The position numbers and the translations under genes were made by a program. A stretch of DNA of 64,000 bases, from NCBI GenBank assembly GCA_002709225.1, contig PAQH01000034.1, positions 1 through 64,000 of the forward strand. Direction: 5' to 3'. Position 1 is the first letter of the stretch. Each line of letters starts with the position of its first letter. Of the stretch, positions 44,077 to 53,260 are shown in pieces. The stretch comes from Planctomycetaceae bacterium (GTDB lineage: Bacteria; Planctomycetota; Planctomycetia; Pirellulales; Pirellulaceae). The notes beneath the pieces were generated by a model that saw nothing but the letters and a program-made list of their open reading frames with translations, had not been told where the DNA came from and made no database searches.

Positions 44077-46569
44077 ATGCGAGTTTTTTCCGCCACGGCT
44101 TGGTTAGCAACCGTGTTGTTTTCCGCTCAAGCGTTAATTTCTGCAGAGTCGCAACCGGAACCACCTGGTCTTCCGGATCCTGGAAAACTGCAGTCTCTGG
44201 AGATCATCACCGGTCGCACCGTTGATGGGAAAGTTGTGCTGGCAGGTCGAGATTCGAGCCAGCAGCTGATCATCTCTGGCAGTTACGACAGTGGGCAAAA
44301 GCGTGATTTGACCCGCGACGTGAAGTATGCGGTAAAACCAGAAGGTATCGTCGATGTCGATGTCACCGGGCATGTCGTGCCGATCAAAGAGGGTGAGACG
44401 GAGCTGCTCGTGCAATCGGAAGCGGGGCCCGCGTCTTCGGTCAAAGTACAGGTGACGAATATCGAGAAGGATTTGGCGGTCAACTTCCCGAACGAAGTTG
44501 TACCGATCTTCACGAAGTACGGTTGCAACAGTGGTGGCTGCCACGGTAAATCGAGCGGACAGAATGGGTTCCGTTTGTCTTTGCTCGGGTTTGAGCCGAC
44601 TGAGGATTTCGAATTCCTTGTCAAAGAAGGACGCGGACGGCGTCTGTTTCCTGCCGATCCGGATCGTAGCCTCTTGATTGAAAAAGCCGTTGCGCGTGTG
44701 CCGCATGGTGGTGGTCAGCGCATTTCCAACGGTTCGCCAGCTCATCGCATTCTCCGTCGTTGGATTCAACAAGGAATGCCCTACGGCAATGCGGATGATC
44801 CGGTTGTCAAAAGCTTAGAGGTTTTTCCTGAAGAGCGCTTGATGGGCCGGGACAAAGACCAGCAAGTTATTGCTGTGGCGCACTATTCAGACGGGTCGAC
44901 GCGCGACGTTACTCGGATGACGCAATTTGATTCAAATGATACCGAGTTTGCTGAAGTCAGTGTCACCGGCTTGGTGACGACCGCGAAGCTGACCGGCAGC
45001 GTGGCCGTAATGGCACGCTATCAAGGATATGTTGACGTGTTCCGCTCCACTGTGCCTCTCGGTGTTGCAGTGGAGAATTTGCCGCCCGAAAAGAACTTTG
45101 TTGATCAACTTGTGTTTGCCAAGCTGAAGGCACTCGGGTTGCCTGCTTCGACTGTTGCCGGCGACGCAACATTCTTGCGGCGGGTTACGATTGACATTGC
45201 TGGCCGATTGCCAAGTCAGGCTGAGGCCGAGCAGTTTCTCAGTGACCAGGATCCCGCAAAGCGCGATAAGTTGATTACCGCGCTGCTGGACAGTACTGAC
45301 TACGCGGATTACTTCGCGAATAAATGGAATGCGATCTTGCGAAATAAGCGGCGCCGTGCCGAAGATCGTTCGGCGACATTCGCGTTCTATGATTGGATTC
45401 GAGACAGCTTCTACCACAATAAACCGTACGATCAGTTTGTCCGGGAAATCGTTGCGTCTACGGGGGCGCCCGCCAAGAATCCTCCGGTTGCCTGGTATCG
45501 CGAAGTCAAGGATCAGTCAGCGCAAGTTGAAGATACAGCGCAGTTGTTCCTCGGTTTGCGAATTCAGTGCGCACGCTGTCACCACCACCCCTTTGAGGTC
45601 TGGAGTCAGCAGGATTACTACGGGTTCGCAGCTTTCTTTTCCAGGGTGGGGCGGAAGAAGTCTGACTTTCCCGGGTTTGACCGTATTTTCCACAATCGTG
45701 GCGTGGCGCAGTCGCAGAATCCGAAGACCAAGCAGAATGTCAAGCCCACCGGCTTGGGGACACCGACTCTTGATATTCCCCAGGATGAAGATCCACGACA
45801 GTATCTGGCGGATTGGTTGTCCGACCCAGAGAACCGATTTTTCGCCTACGCGCTGGTCAACCGTTATTGGAAACACTTTTTTGGGCGAGGGCTGGTTGAT
45901 CCGGAAGATGATATGCGGGTGACCAATCCAGCTACGCATCCCAAGCTGCTGGATGCGTTGGCGCGTGATTTCATCACGCATAAGTTCGATTTGAAGCATC
46001 TGGTGCGGACGATTTGTAGCTCCAGTGTTTATCAGCTGTCCGCGGAGCCGAATGAGTGGAATCGCGACGATAAGCAGAACTACTCACGCTATTTTCCGAA
46101 GCGGTTGAATGCCGAGGTGCTGCTGGACTCCATTAATCAAGTCGCCGGTACCACTACTGGGTTTGGTGGTCTGCCGGGCGGAACTCGGGCCGTTCAGCTC
46201 AAGGATAACGGTTTTAGCTCCTATTTTCTGACGGTCTTTGGCCGCCCGGAGTCTTCCAGCGCATGCGAATGTGAGAGGTCCTCGGAGGCGAACCTGGCGC
46301 AGAGTTTGCACTTGTTGAATTCAAGTGAAATTCAGGGCAAGTTGACCGACGGCAACGGTCGGGCTGCCAAGATGGCCAAGGATGCGGATCGTGGTCACCA
46401 GGCTAAAGTTCGCGAACTTTATTTACTAGCATTCGCTCGCGAGCCGACGTCTGAGGAATCAGAAATTGCCACAAAACACATCGAGAAACACCAGGAAAAA
46501 CCTCAGGTTGCCTACGAAGATATTGTCTGGGCATTGATTAACACCAAGGAATTTCTCTTTAATCATTAG
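44077..46569 (+). CDS. DUF1549/DUF1553 cytochrome-type protein with Ig-like (BIG2) domains
   Basis: The product has 830 residues and a Sec signal peptide (about 1-23). An N-terminal bacterial Ig-like domain (about 38-128) is followed by a Cys motif CNSGGCH at 150-156, which resembles but is not a standard heme site because the spacing is four residues. A second Ig-like stretch covers about 265-345. The DUF1549 region contains 'VDQLVFAKLKALGLPAS...FLRRVTIDIAGRLPS', and CARCH at 498-502 is a true CxxCH in 'CARCHHHPFEVWSQQDYYGFAAFF'. DUF1553 follows ('ALVNRYWKHFFGRGLVDPEDDMR', 'SSVYQLSAEPN'). Such planctomycete-specific proteins are exported; their enzymatic role is unproved. It starts a four-gene set to 55594. 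A GGAAGG motif precedes the ATG. Confidence 0.9.
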   Translation: MRVFSATAWLATVLFSAQALISAESQPEPPGLPDPGKLQSLEIITGRTVDGKVVLAGRDSSQQLIISGSYDSGQKRDLTRDVKYAVKPEGIVDVDVTGHVVPIKEGETELLVQSEAGPASSVKVQVTNIEKDLAVNFPNEVVPIFTKYGCNSGGCHGKSSGQNGFRLSLLGFEPTEDFEFLVKEGRGRRLFPADPDRSLLIEKAVARVPHGGGQRISNGSPAHRILRRWIQQGMPYGNADDPVVKSLEVFPEERLMGRDKDQQVIAVAHYSDGSTRDVTRMTQFDSNDTEFAEVSVTGLVTTAKLTGSVAVMARYQGYVDVFRSTVPLGVAVENLPPEKNFVDQLVFAKLKALGLPASTVAGDATFLRRVTIDIAGRLPSQAEAEQFLSDQDPAKRDKLITALLDSTDYADYFANKWNAILRNKRRRAEDRSATFAFYDWIRDSFYHNKPYDQFVREIVASTGAPAKNPPVAWYREVKDQSAQVEDTAQLFLGLRIQCARCHHHPFEVWSQQDYYGFAAFFSRVGRKKSDFPGFDRIFHNRGVAQSQNPKTKQNVKPTGLGTPTLDIPQDEDPRQYLADWLSDPENRFFAYALVNRYWKHFFGRGLVDPEDDMRVTNPATHPKLLDALARDFITHKFDLKHLVRTICSSSVYQLSAEPNEWNRDDKQNYSRYFPKRLNAEVLLDSINQVAGTTTGFGGLPGGTRAVQLKDNGFSSYFLTVFGRPESSSACECERSSEANLAQSLHLLNSSEIQGKLTDGNGRAAKMAKDADRGHQAKVRELYLLAFAREPTSEESEIATKHIEKHQEKPQVAYEDIVWALINTKEFLFNH

Positions 46570-46875
46570 TAGCGTTCGAGAGTGCCTTGTGTGGGGTGGA
46601 GTGCGGCAACGTACCTGGCCACGTGCGTAGACAGGATGCTCGTATTAATGCGGTGGCTAAAAGTGGTGCGTGACAGTGGTCGCCAATTACAATTGAGATT
46701 AAGCCGGACAGGAGTCGGGCACGGCACTGTCAGTTCCTCCTGGCGCGCGTTGTTGTGCCGCTCTCCTTGGAACTTGTCGGGCCGAACGGAAAGGTCAGTG
46801 ATTGGCACAACGCGAGGCGGGCCTGGAGGCCTGGTCGCGCCCTGTGTTTGTTTCCGCTAGAAGGGATTATTTCGA
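46570..46875. other. Spacer between the DUF1549 and PPC-domain genes
   Basis: This 306-base gap holds no recognisable gene, repeat or terminator. An AAGGG motif at about 46861-46865 serves the next gene. The short frames here have no family resemblance. Confidence 0.4.
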
Positions 46876-49713
46876 ATGACGAAAATCCAAAAGTGTGCAC
46901 CGTGGTGGTCGTTGGCGTTGTGTCCTGTGTTGACACTGGTGGCGTTCGGACAGCTCCCACTAACAGAACTGACAACCATCTACCCACTCGGTGCCAAGCC
47001 CGGCGCCACCCTCGAAGTTACCGTAGGCGGTGGCAATCAGGACGATCTTACGGCGCTGGAATTTTCACACCCCGGCATTAAGGCCACGCAAAAGACCAAT
47101 CCGCCGGCGGAATTTTACACAGACCCCGTGCCTGTCAATAACGTTTTCACGGTCACGGTCGCCGCGGATGTTCCGCCCGGGATCTATGATGCCCGGGTGC
47201 GCGGCAGGTTCGGCGCTTCGAATCCGCGAGCGTTTGTCGTTGGATTGCATGAAGAGGTTATGGACGATGGGTCGAACTCGACGCTCGCGAGCGCCAAGGA
47301 AATCGCCGTGGGGACGACGGTAACCGGCCGGGCGGACGCCAATGCGGTAAATTATTTCAAGGTTGCTCTCAAGGCTGGCCAACGAGTTGTTTTTGACTGC
47401 CTGGCCAAACGCGTAGACTCGAAACTGGACGGTACGCTGGTCCTCTACGACGTCAACGGCAAAGAGTTGCTTCGTGTCCGTGACAGCATCGGCAAGGACC
47501 CGTTGATCGATTTTAGTGCCCCCGCGGATGGCACCTTCACGGTAGGTTTGCACGACCACATTTATGGAGGTGGTGCCGAGTTGTTCTACCGTTTGTCGAT
47601 CCATGCCGGCGCGCATGTTGACTATGTGTTTCCACCCGCCGGGCTGCCGGGTTCGAATGAAGAATACACACTTTATGGCCGGAATTTACCGGGCGGCGAA
47701 GCGGTTGAGGGTTTGACATCGGACGGTCGGCCCCTGCAGCAATTGAAAGTCAAGATTTCACTGCCAGGTCAGCAGCAGAGCGAGGATAGCCTTGGGGCCG
47801 GCGCTCCGCTGGCACCCGCTGGCATTTTGCTCAACGGCTACGACTACCGATACGCCCAGCTCAATCCGATTCGCGTTGGTTTCGCTGCCGCTGCCGTCAC
47901 TTTGGAACAAGAGCCCAACAATGCCGTCGATAAAGCGCAGAAAGTAGTGGTGCCCTGTGAAGTCGCCGGCCGCTTCTACCCGGAGCGCGACATAGACTGG
48001 GTGGAATTCGAGGCGAAAAAAGGGACCGTCTATAAGGTCGATTTGATTTCGCACCGTTTGGGTCTGGAAACGGATGCGGACCTTTTGATTCAGCGTGTGA
48101 CCAAGAACGAAAAAGGCGAAGAGCAGGTCGCAGACGTCGCCTATGTGGATGATGTTGACAATCGCAACGGCAGAATCGGTGGTGATTTCGACTATTCAAC
48201 CAACGATCCGTCCTATCGGTTTGCCGTCCCGGACGATGGTCTCTATCGCATCAGGGTTCGTGATAGTTTGGGTACCGCGCGGAGCGACGGTCGTTACATT
48301 TACCGCCTGCAAATTCGTAGTGAGGTTCCGGATTTTCGGCTGATCGCCAACGCGCGGCAACTGAAAGTCGCCAACGCGAACACCGTATCCTACTACTCGC
48401 CTGTTTTGCGGAAAGGTGGAACGGCCTTGATGGAGTTAGTAGCTGTACGCCAGGATGGTTTTGGCGGAGAAATTGAGGTCGCAGTTGAGGGCCTGCCCGA
48501 AGGCGTAGAGTGCGCAGCCACAACGCTGCCTAGCAACGCGTCTTCGGTATGGCTGGTCTTCAAAGCGCAAGACGACGTCAAGGATTGGATGGGGCCGATC
48601 CGGATTGTCGGTAAAGCGAAAGTCGGCGAGCGGGATGTGGCACGCTACGCACGGATTATTTCGGTGGTATGGAATACCGGGAATCGTACGACGCAGCCAG
48701 CGTTTTTTCGGGTGATGCGGGATTTAGTGCTTTCAGTGACATCGCGTGAGACACATCCGGCGTTGGTCCAGGTCGGTGACGGAAAACTGTTGGAGACGTC
48801 ACGCGGTGGCAAGATTGATGTGCCGATCAAGGTGGCACGACGGTTGGGTTTCGGTGAGAAGTTCAAACTGATTGCCCAGAATGTACCCGGCGAAGTGAAG
48901 CCAGGCGATTTGGAAATTAATGGTGACAAGAGCGAAGGGACGCTAGCCGTACATATTACGAATGCAAAGGCGAAAGCCGGTTTCTACAACTTCTACCTGC
49001 GTTCAGACACCAAGGTGAAAATACCGCGTAATGCGGACGCCGTGGCTCGCGCTGAAGCGGACCAAAAGATGATCGTTGCTGCAGTAGCGCAGGTTGCGGA
49101 AGAGTTGAAGACTGCGAAGGCCGCGTTGGATGCGGCTGCGAAGGTAGCCGGTGACGCCGCCAAAGCGGCCAAGGACGGTGCGGATGAGGCGAAGAAAAAA
49201 GCGGCCGACGCGGAAGAGGTCCGCAAGAAAGCTGAAGCAAAGCACAAAGAAATCGAAGAAAAGAACAAACGGGTGCAAGCGGCTAAAGCAGCCGCCGACA
49301 AAAAGGTCGCGGATGTCAAGAAGGCAAATGAGCCCAAAGATCTCAATTTCGCCATTGTGTCGACGCCCGTCCAACTTCGCGTCGTCGACACGCCATTGAA
49401 GATTGCGGCCGCCAATGCCGCCGTGAAGGCGGCGGCCAACGCTGAGGTGCCGGTTACCTTGGAGCGCCTTTATGGCTTTGCCGACGCGGTGGAAATTACA
49501 GTTGAGGTGCCGAAGGGGGTCGCGGGCATCGCCATCGAGAAAGTATCGATGGCCAAGGATCAGAAAGAAGCGAAATTGCAAGTGGCGGCGACCGACAAGG
49601 CCACGGTTGGCGATCATACGATCACCATCAGAGCCAAGGCCAAGTTCAATAAGATCGACGTACAGGCGTCTCAGCAGATCGTGCTCAAGGTGGAGGCGGC
49701 CGCTGAAAAGTAG
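46876..49713 (+). CDS. Large secreted protein with PPC-like beta domains and an Ala/Lys-rich coiled coil
   Basis: The product has 945 residues. A hydrophobic signal segment near residues 10-25 is followed by an Ig-like domain ('TTIYPLGAKPGATLEVTVGGGNQDDL') and pre-peptidase C-terminal (PPC)-type modules: 'SAKEIAVGTTVTGRADANAVNYFKVALKAGQRVVFDC' and, near 345-400, 'EQEPNNAVDKAQKVVVPCEVAGRFYPERDIDWVEFEAKKG'. Residues about 725-822 are an Ala/Lys/Glu-rich coiled coil ('AKAALDAAAKVAGDAAKAA'), followed by another beta domain. It has no catalytic motif and looks like an envelope or surface binding protein. The next gene encodes a protein with a similar coiled-coil composition. An AAGGG motif precedes the ATG. 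Confidence 0.75.
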   Translation: MTKIQKCAPWWSLALCPVLTLVAFGQLPLTELTTIYPLGAKPGATLEVTVGGGNQDDLTALEFSHPGIKATQKTNPPAEFYTDPVPVNNVFTVTVAADVPPGIYDARVRGRFGASNPRAFVVGLHEEVMDDGSNSTLASAKEIAVGTTVTGRADANAVNYFKVALKAGQRVVFDCLAKRVDSKLDGTLVLYDVNGKELLRVRDSIGKDPLIDFSAPADGTFTVGLHDHIYGGGAELFYRLSIHAGAHVDYVFPPAGLPGSNEEYTLYGRNLPGGEAVEGLTSDGRPLQQLKVKISLPGQQQSEDSLGAGAPLAPAGILLNGYDYRYAQLNPIRVGFAAAAVTLEQEPNNAVDKAQKVVVPCEVAGRFYPERDIDWVEFEAKKGTVYKVDLISHRLGLETDADLLIQRVTKNEKGEEQVADVAYVDDVDNRNGRIGGDFDYSTNDPSYRFAVPDDGLYRIRVRDSLGTARSDGRYIYRLQIRSEVPDFRLIANARQLKVANANTVSYYSPVLRKGGTALMELVAVRQDGFGGEIEVAVEGLPEGVECAATTLPSNASSVWLVFKAQDDVKDWMGPIRIVGKAKVGERDVARYARIISVVWNTGNRTTQPAFFRVMRDLVLSVTSRETHPALVQVGDGKLLETSRGGKIDVPIKVARRLGFGEKFKLIAQNVPGEVKPGDLEINGDKSEGTLAVHITNAKAKAGFYNFYLRSDTKVKIPRNADAVARAEADQKMIVAAVAQVAEELKTAKAALDAAAKVAGDAAKAAKDGADEAKKKAADAEEVRKKAEAKHKEIEEKNKRVQAAKAAADKKVADVKKANEPKDLNFAIVSTPVQLRVVDTPLKIAAANAAVKAAANAEVPVTLERLYGFADAVEITVEVPKGVAGIAIEKVSMAKDQKEAKLQVAATDKATVGDHTITIRAKAKFNKIDVQASQQIVLKVEAAAEK

Positions 49714-49829
49714 AGTGAATCCGCCCGCTTGTGGTCGGCTAGGCCGTTTCTCGTTGGGTTGGAGTGAGTAGTTCGCATCGAGCCTTTAACAAACATTTAC
49801 AACATCTACCATCCATAAGGTCTATTGTC

Positions 49830-52800
49830 ATGCGACGTTATACGATGTTCTCCAGCTCAGTCGTGGGGTCCGTATTCCTGGGGCTCGTCCTGAACTCGGT
49901 CATCTTTGCAGCCGACGAAAAGCCGATTGCTATCGAAGAGATCAAACGGGACGACGCAGTTGACTTTGAAAAGGAGATTCTGCCTATTTTTCGGCGGAAC
50001 TGCCTAGCGTGTCATAATAGCACGGAAGCCGAGAGCGATCTCGTGTTGGAAACCCCCGCAAGCATCCTCAAGGGTGGGAGCGAGGGGCCGTCAGCGGTCG
50101 CCGGCAAAGGTGGCGAGAGCCTGTTGTTGAAACTGGCCGCCAGGCAGCAAGAATCGTTTATGCCCCCGGATGACAACACCGTTGGGGCCAAGAGCCTCAG
50201 TCCGCAAGAACTGGGTTTGATCAAGCTGTGGATAGATCAAGGTGCCAAGGGCGAAGTAAAAGGGATTTCAGGCGCGCCAGACTGGCAGCCGTTACCAGCC
50301 GGAGTTAATCCGATCTACAGCGTTACGATTTCGCCCGACGGCCAGTACGTGGCGGCCGGACGTGCCAATCAGGTGTTTATTTACCATGCGCCGAGCAAGC
50401 AGGAAGTTGGGCGGCTCACGGACCCAACCTTATTGAAGTCGGAAATCTACGATCGACCCGGTGTTGCATTTTTTGACGTGGTGCAGTCGTTAGGTTTTAG
50501 TCCGGATGGGCAGTATTTGGCTGCGGGTGGATACCGGACCGTGAAGATTTTCAAGCGGCCTCGAAACGTACAGCGACTGGCGCTTGAGCAATTGGAAAGC
50601 GCCGCCAATATCATTGCCACCAGTGCCGACGGCAGGTGGGTGGCCTTCGGGTTAGAGAATGGCAAGGTGCGTTTGTCCGACTTGGCGACAGGACAGGTTT
50701 CGGTGTCACTCGCCGGGCACACCGCCGCGGTCAAAGCGTTGGCGTTTTCAACGGATGGTGCACGCTTGGTGTCCGGCTCGCTGGACAAAACGGTCATTGT
50801 CTGGGATGTACAGAATTTTGGTCGAGCAGGACCGGTTTTGACGACGCCGTCGGCGGTGCATGGTGTCGCGGTTGTCAGTGAAGGAAAACAGATTGCTACT
50901 GCAGGCGCAGACAACCTGATTCGTGTTTGGACAGTGCCCGCAGAGGGCGTTGACAACGCTCAGCCCCAACGAGAAATCAAAGGGCACGGGGGTCCGGTGC
51001 ATAGCCTGGTGACGGTCCAAGCAAACGGTTCGCAACTACTTTCCGGTAGCCAGGATGGCACTGTGCGACTCTGGAGCGTCGCGGACGGGAAGCAGCTGCG
51101 TTCGATGAATCATGGTGGCCCGGTGGTCTCGGTTGCAGTCAGGCCGGATTCCGCAAAATTTGTTTCCGCCAGTGCGAACAACACGGCCAAGTTGTGGAAC
51201 GCCGCGGACGGCAAGGAGCTGGCGGTGTCGAAAGGCAGTTTTCGCGCGCGGCTCACGGTCGAGGAACTAAAGCGGACGGTTGATCTGGCGAAAATTCGAG
51301 AGGACAAAGCCAAAGGTGACCTCGATGCGGCGAATAAACGCAAAGAAGCTGAGGACAAGAACCTTAAAACAGCGCAAGACAATACGAAGAAAGCGACCGA
51401 GGAGTTAGCGAAAAAAGTTGAAGCGACTAAGAAACCTACTGCCGACAAGGTGGCTGCGGACAAAGTGTTGACCGATAGCCAAGCGACTCAGAAGAAGGCT
51501 GAGGCGGAGCAAAAAACGGCTGATGCCAATATGAAGAAGGCTGAGGCGGAACTTAAGAAATCACAAGCAGCCTTGAAAGTCGCCGAACAGGCGGTTGTGG
51601 ACGCTGGCGTCGCCGGGAAGGTCGCGGCGACAACATTGGCGTCAGTCCAGGCCGCCGCGAAAGCAGCGCCGAAAAATAAATCATTAGCTGAATTGGTTGT
51701 GTCGGTGGCGAACGTCGTGAAACAGGCACAAGAGAAGAGTAAGAAGGCCGAGGCCGATAAGGTGAAGGCGCAAAAAGTGGTCACCGACATGGAGGCCGCG
51801 AAAAAGGCGGCGGATGATGCCAAGAAGAAGGCCGATGAGACGCTTACCAAAGCGAATGCGGACTTGAAGACAGCGCAAGAGAATCAGAAGAAGTCTACCG
51901 AGGCGGCGCAGAAAGCCACGAATGAAAAGAATGCCGCGGAACGCACATTGGAAGCGAACCGGAAAACCGAGAAGCGGGCTGGGGAAGCCGTCGCGAAAGC
52001 GCAGCAGGGAATTGCCGACGCCGACGCGCTCCACAAGAACGAGCAAGCGAAGCACAAGCAAGCCCAGGGTGCCCATGAGAAAGCGAATATGGCGCTGCCT
52101 GCTACTGAGAAGCCACTGCATAGCGTAGCGTTCTCGCAAGACGGCAAGACATTTGCCTTGGCCGGCGATGACCAACAGGTGCACACCTTCGAGAGCGAAA
52201 CGGGTGCCCCGGTCGAGTCTTATGAAGGACACGGAGCTGCTGTCACGGCGGTTGGATTTTCCCAAAACGGTGACTTGATTTCGGCTGCCAAGGACAACAC
52301 AGTGATTGTCTGGAATGGTAGCCCCCAATGGGAGCTGGTACGGACGATCGGGAATCCAGATGACGCGCAGACACTCGTTGACCGCGTCACAGCCGTTGGT
52401 TTCAGCCGGAACGGAAAGCTGCTCGCGACCGGCGGAGGTGAACCCTCTAGAAGTGGTCAACTCAAATTGTGGGATGTCGAGACTGGCAAGCTGGTACGAG
52501 AGATTAAAGAGCCTCACAGTGATACCATTTTTGCGGTCGAATTTTCGCCAGAGGATGACTATATCGCGTCTTGCGGAGCGGATCGTTTTATGAAGGTGTT
52601 CAAAGTCGCTGATGGCGAATTTGTGCGTTCGTTCGAGGGTCATACCCACCATGTGTTGGGAGTCAGTTGGAGTGCGGACGGCCGTACCTTGGCGACTTGT
52701 GGCGCCGACAAAGTAATCAAGATTTGGACGTTCAAGACAGGTGATCAGCAACGTACGATCGGAGGATTTTCGAAAGAACTGACATCGATCAAATTTGTAT

Positions 52801-53057
52801 CGATCGGAACTAATGTGGTCGCGTCATGTGGCGACAACAACGTGCACGTCAAGCGAGCTGACAACGGCGGAAATATCCGAGCCCTTGGTGGTGGCAAAGA
52901 TTTCATGTATTCGACTGCGGTCAGCGGCGATGGCAAGACGTTTGTGGGCGGTGGCCAAGACAGTATCCTGCGGATCTGGAATGACCAAGGGCAGGCCTTG
53001 GCGACGTTTGGTCCGCCAGAAGTTGTCGAGCCGGAAGCGGAAAGTGGTGGTGAATAG
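49830..53057 (+). CDS. Secreted c-type cytochrome/WD40 protein with internal coiled coil
   Basis: The product has 1075 residues with a signal peptide at about 7-27. A planctomycete-type cytochrome c domain has CLACH at 58-62 ('FRRNCLACHNSTEAESDL') and a distal Met in 'ESFMPPDD'. WD40 repeats run from about 155 to 465 ('VNPIYSVTISPDGQYVAAGRANQVFIY', 'AVKALAFSTDGARLVSGSLDKTVIVWD'). Residues about 477-757 are an uninterrupted Ala/Lys/Glu-rich coiled coil. WD40 repeats resume at about 765-1060 ('PLHSVAFSQDGKTFALAGDDQQVH', 'HHVLGVSWSADGRTLATCGADKVIKIW'). The rod therefore splits the propeller region in two. The ATG at 49830 fits the signal peptide and has AAGG upstream. The function is probably scaffolding with a redox centre. 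Confidence 0.85.
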   Translation: MRRYTMFSSSVVGSVFLGLVLNSVIFAADEKPIAIEEIKRDDAVDFEKEILPIFRRNCLACHNSTEAESDLVLETPASILKGGSEGPSAVAGKGGESLLLKLAARQQESFMPPDDNTVGAKSLSPQELGLIKLWIDQGAKGEVKGISGAPDWQPLPAGVNPIYSVTISPDGQYVAAGRANQVFIYHAPSKQEVGRLTDPTLLKSEIYDRPGVAFFDVVQSLGFSPDGQYLAAGGYRTVKIFKRPRNVQRLALEQLESAANIIATSADGRWVAFGLENGKVRLSDLATGQVSVSLAGHTAAVKALAFSTDGARLVSGSLDKTVIVWDVQNFGRAGPVLTTPSAVHGVAVVSEGKQIATAGADNLIRVWTVPAEGVDNAQPQREIKGHGGPVHSLVTVQANGSQLLSGSQDGTVRLWSVADGKQLRSMNHGGPVVSVAVRPDSAKFVSASANNTAKLWNAADGKELAVSKGSFRARLTVEELKRTVDLAKIREDKAKGDLDAANKRKEAEDKNLKTAQDNTKKATEELAKKVEATKKPTADKVAADKVLTDSQATQKKAEAEQKTADANMKKAEAELKKSQAALKVAEQAVVDAGVAGKVAATTLASVQAAAKAAPKNKSLAELVVSVANVVKQAQEKSKKAEADKVKAQKVVTDMEAAKKAADDAKKKADETLTKANADLKTAQENQKKSTEAAQKATNEKNAAERTLEANRKTEKRAGEAVAKAQQGIADADALHKNEQAKHKQAQGAHEKANMALPATEKPLHSVAFSQDGKTFALAGDDQQVHTFESETGAPVESYEGHGAAVTAVGFSQNGDLISAAKDNTVIVWNGSPQWELVRTIGNPDDAQTLVDRVTAVGFSRNGKLLATGGGEPSRSGQLKLWDVETGKLVREIKEPHSDTIFAVEFSPEDDYIASCGADRFMKVFKVADGEFVRSFEGHTHHVLGVSWSADGRTLATCGADKVIKIWTFKTGDQQRTIGGFSKELTSIKFVSIGTNVVASCGDNNVHVKRADNGGNIRALGGGKDFMYSTAVSGDGKTFVGGGQDSILRIWNDQGQALATFGPPEVVEPEAESGGE

Positions 53058-53260
53058 GCGGGCCACCACCAGTGCGATGATCAATCATCGGAGGAAGTTG
53101 CGAAGCGGGCAGCGCACTGAGTGCGCGACGCTGACGCTGTTGTGATTGGTTTGACTGCAGCACGAGTGGCCGCTGTGGGTGCTTGCGGTGGCATGCTTTG
53201 ATCGATCGCAGTACCGGGCGCAGTCCGTATCTGGAATCAGCCTCCTGAACGAGAGACAGC

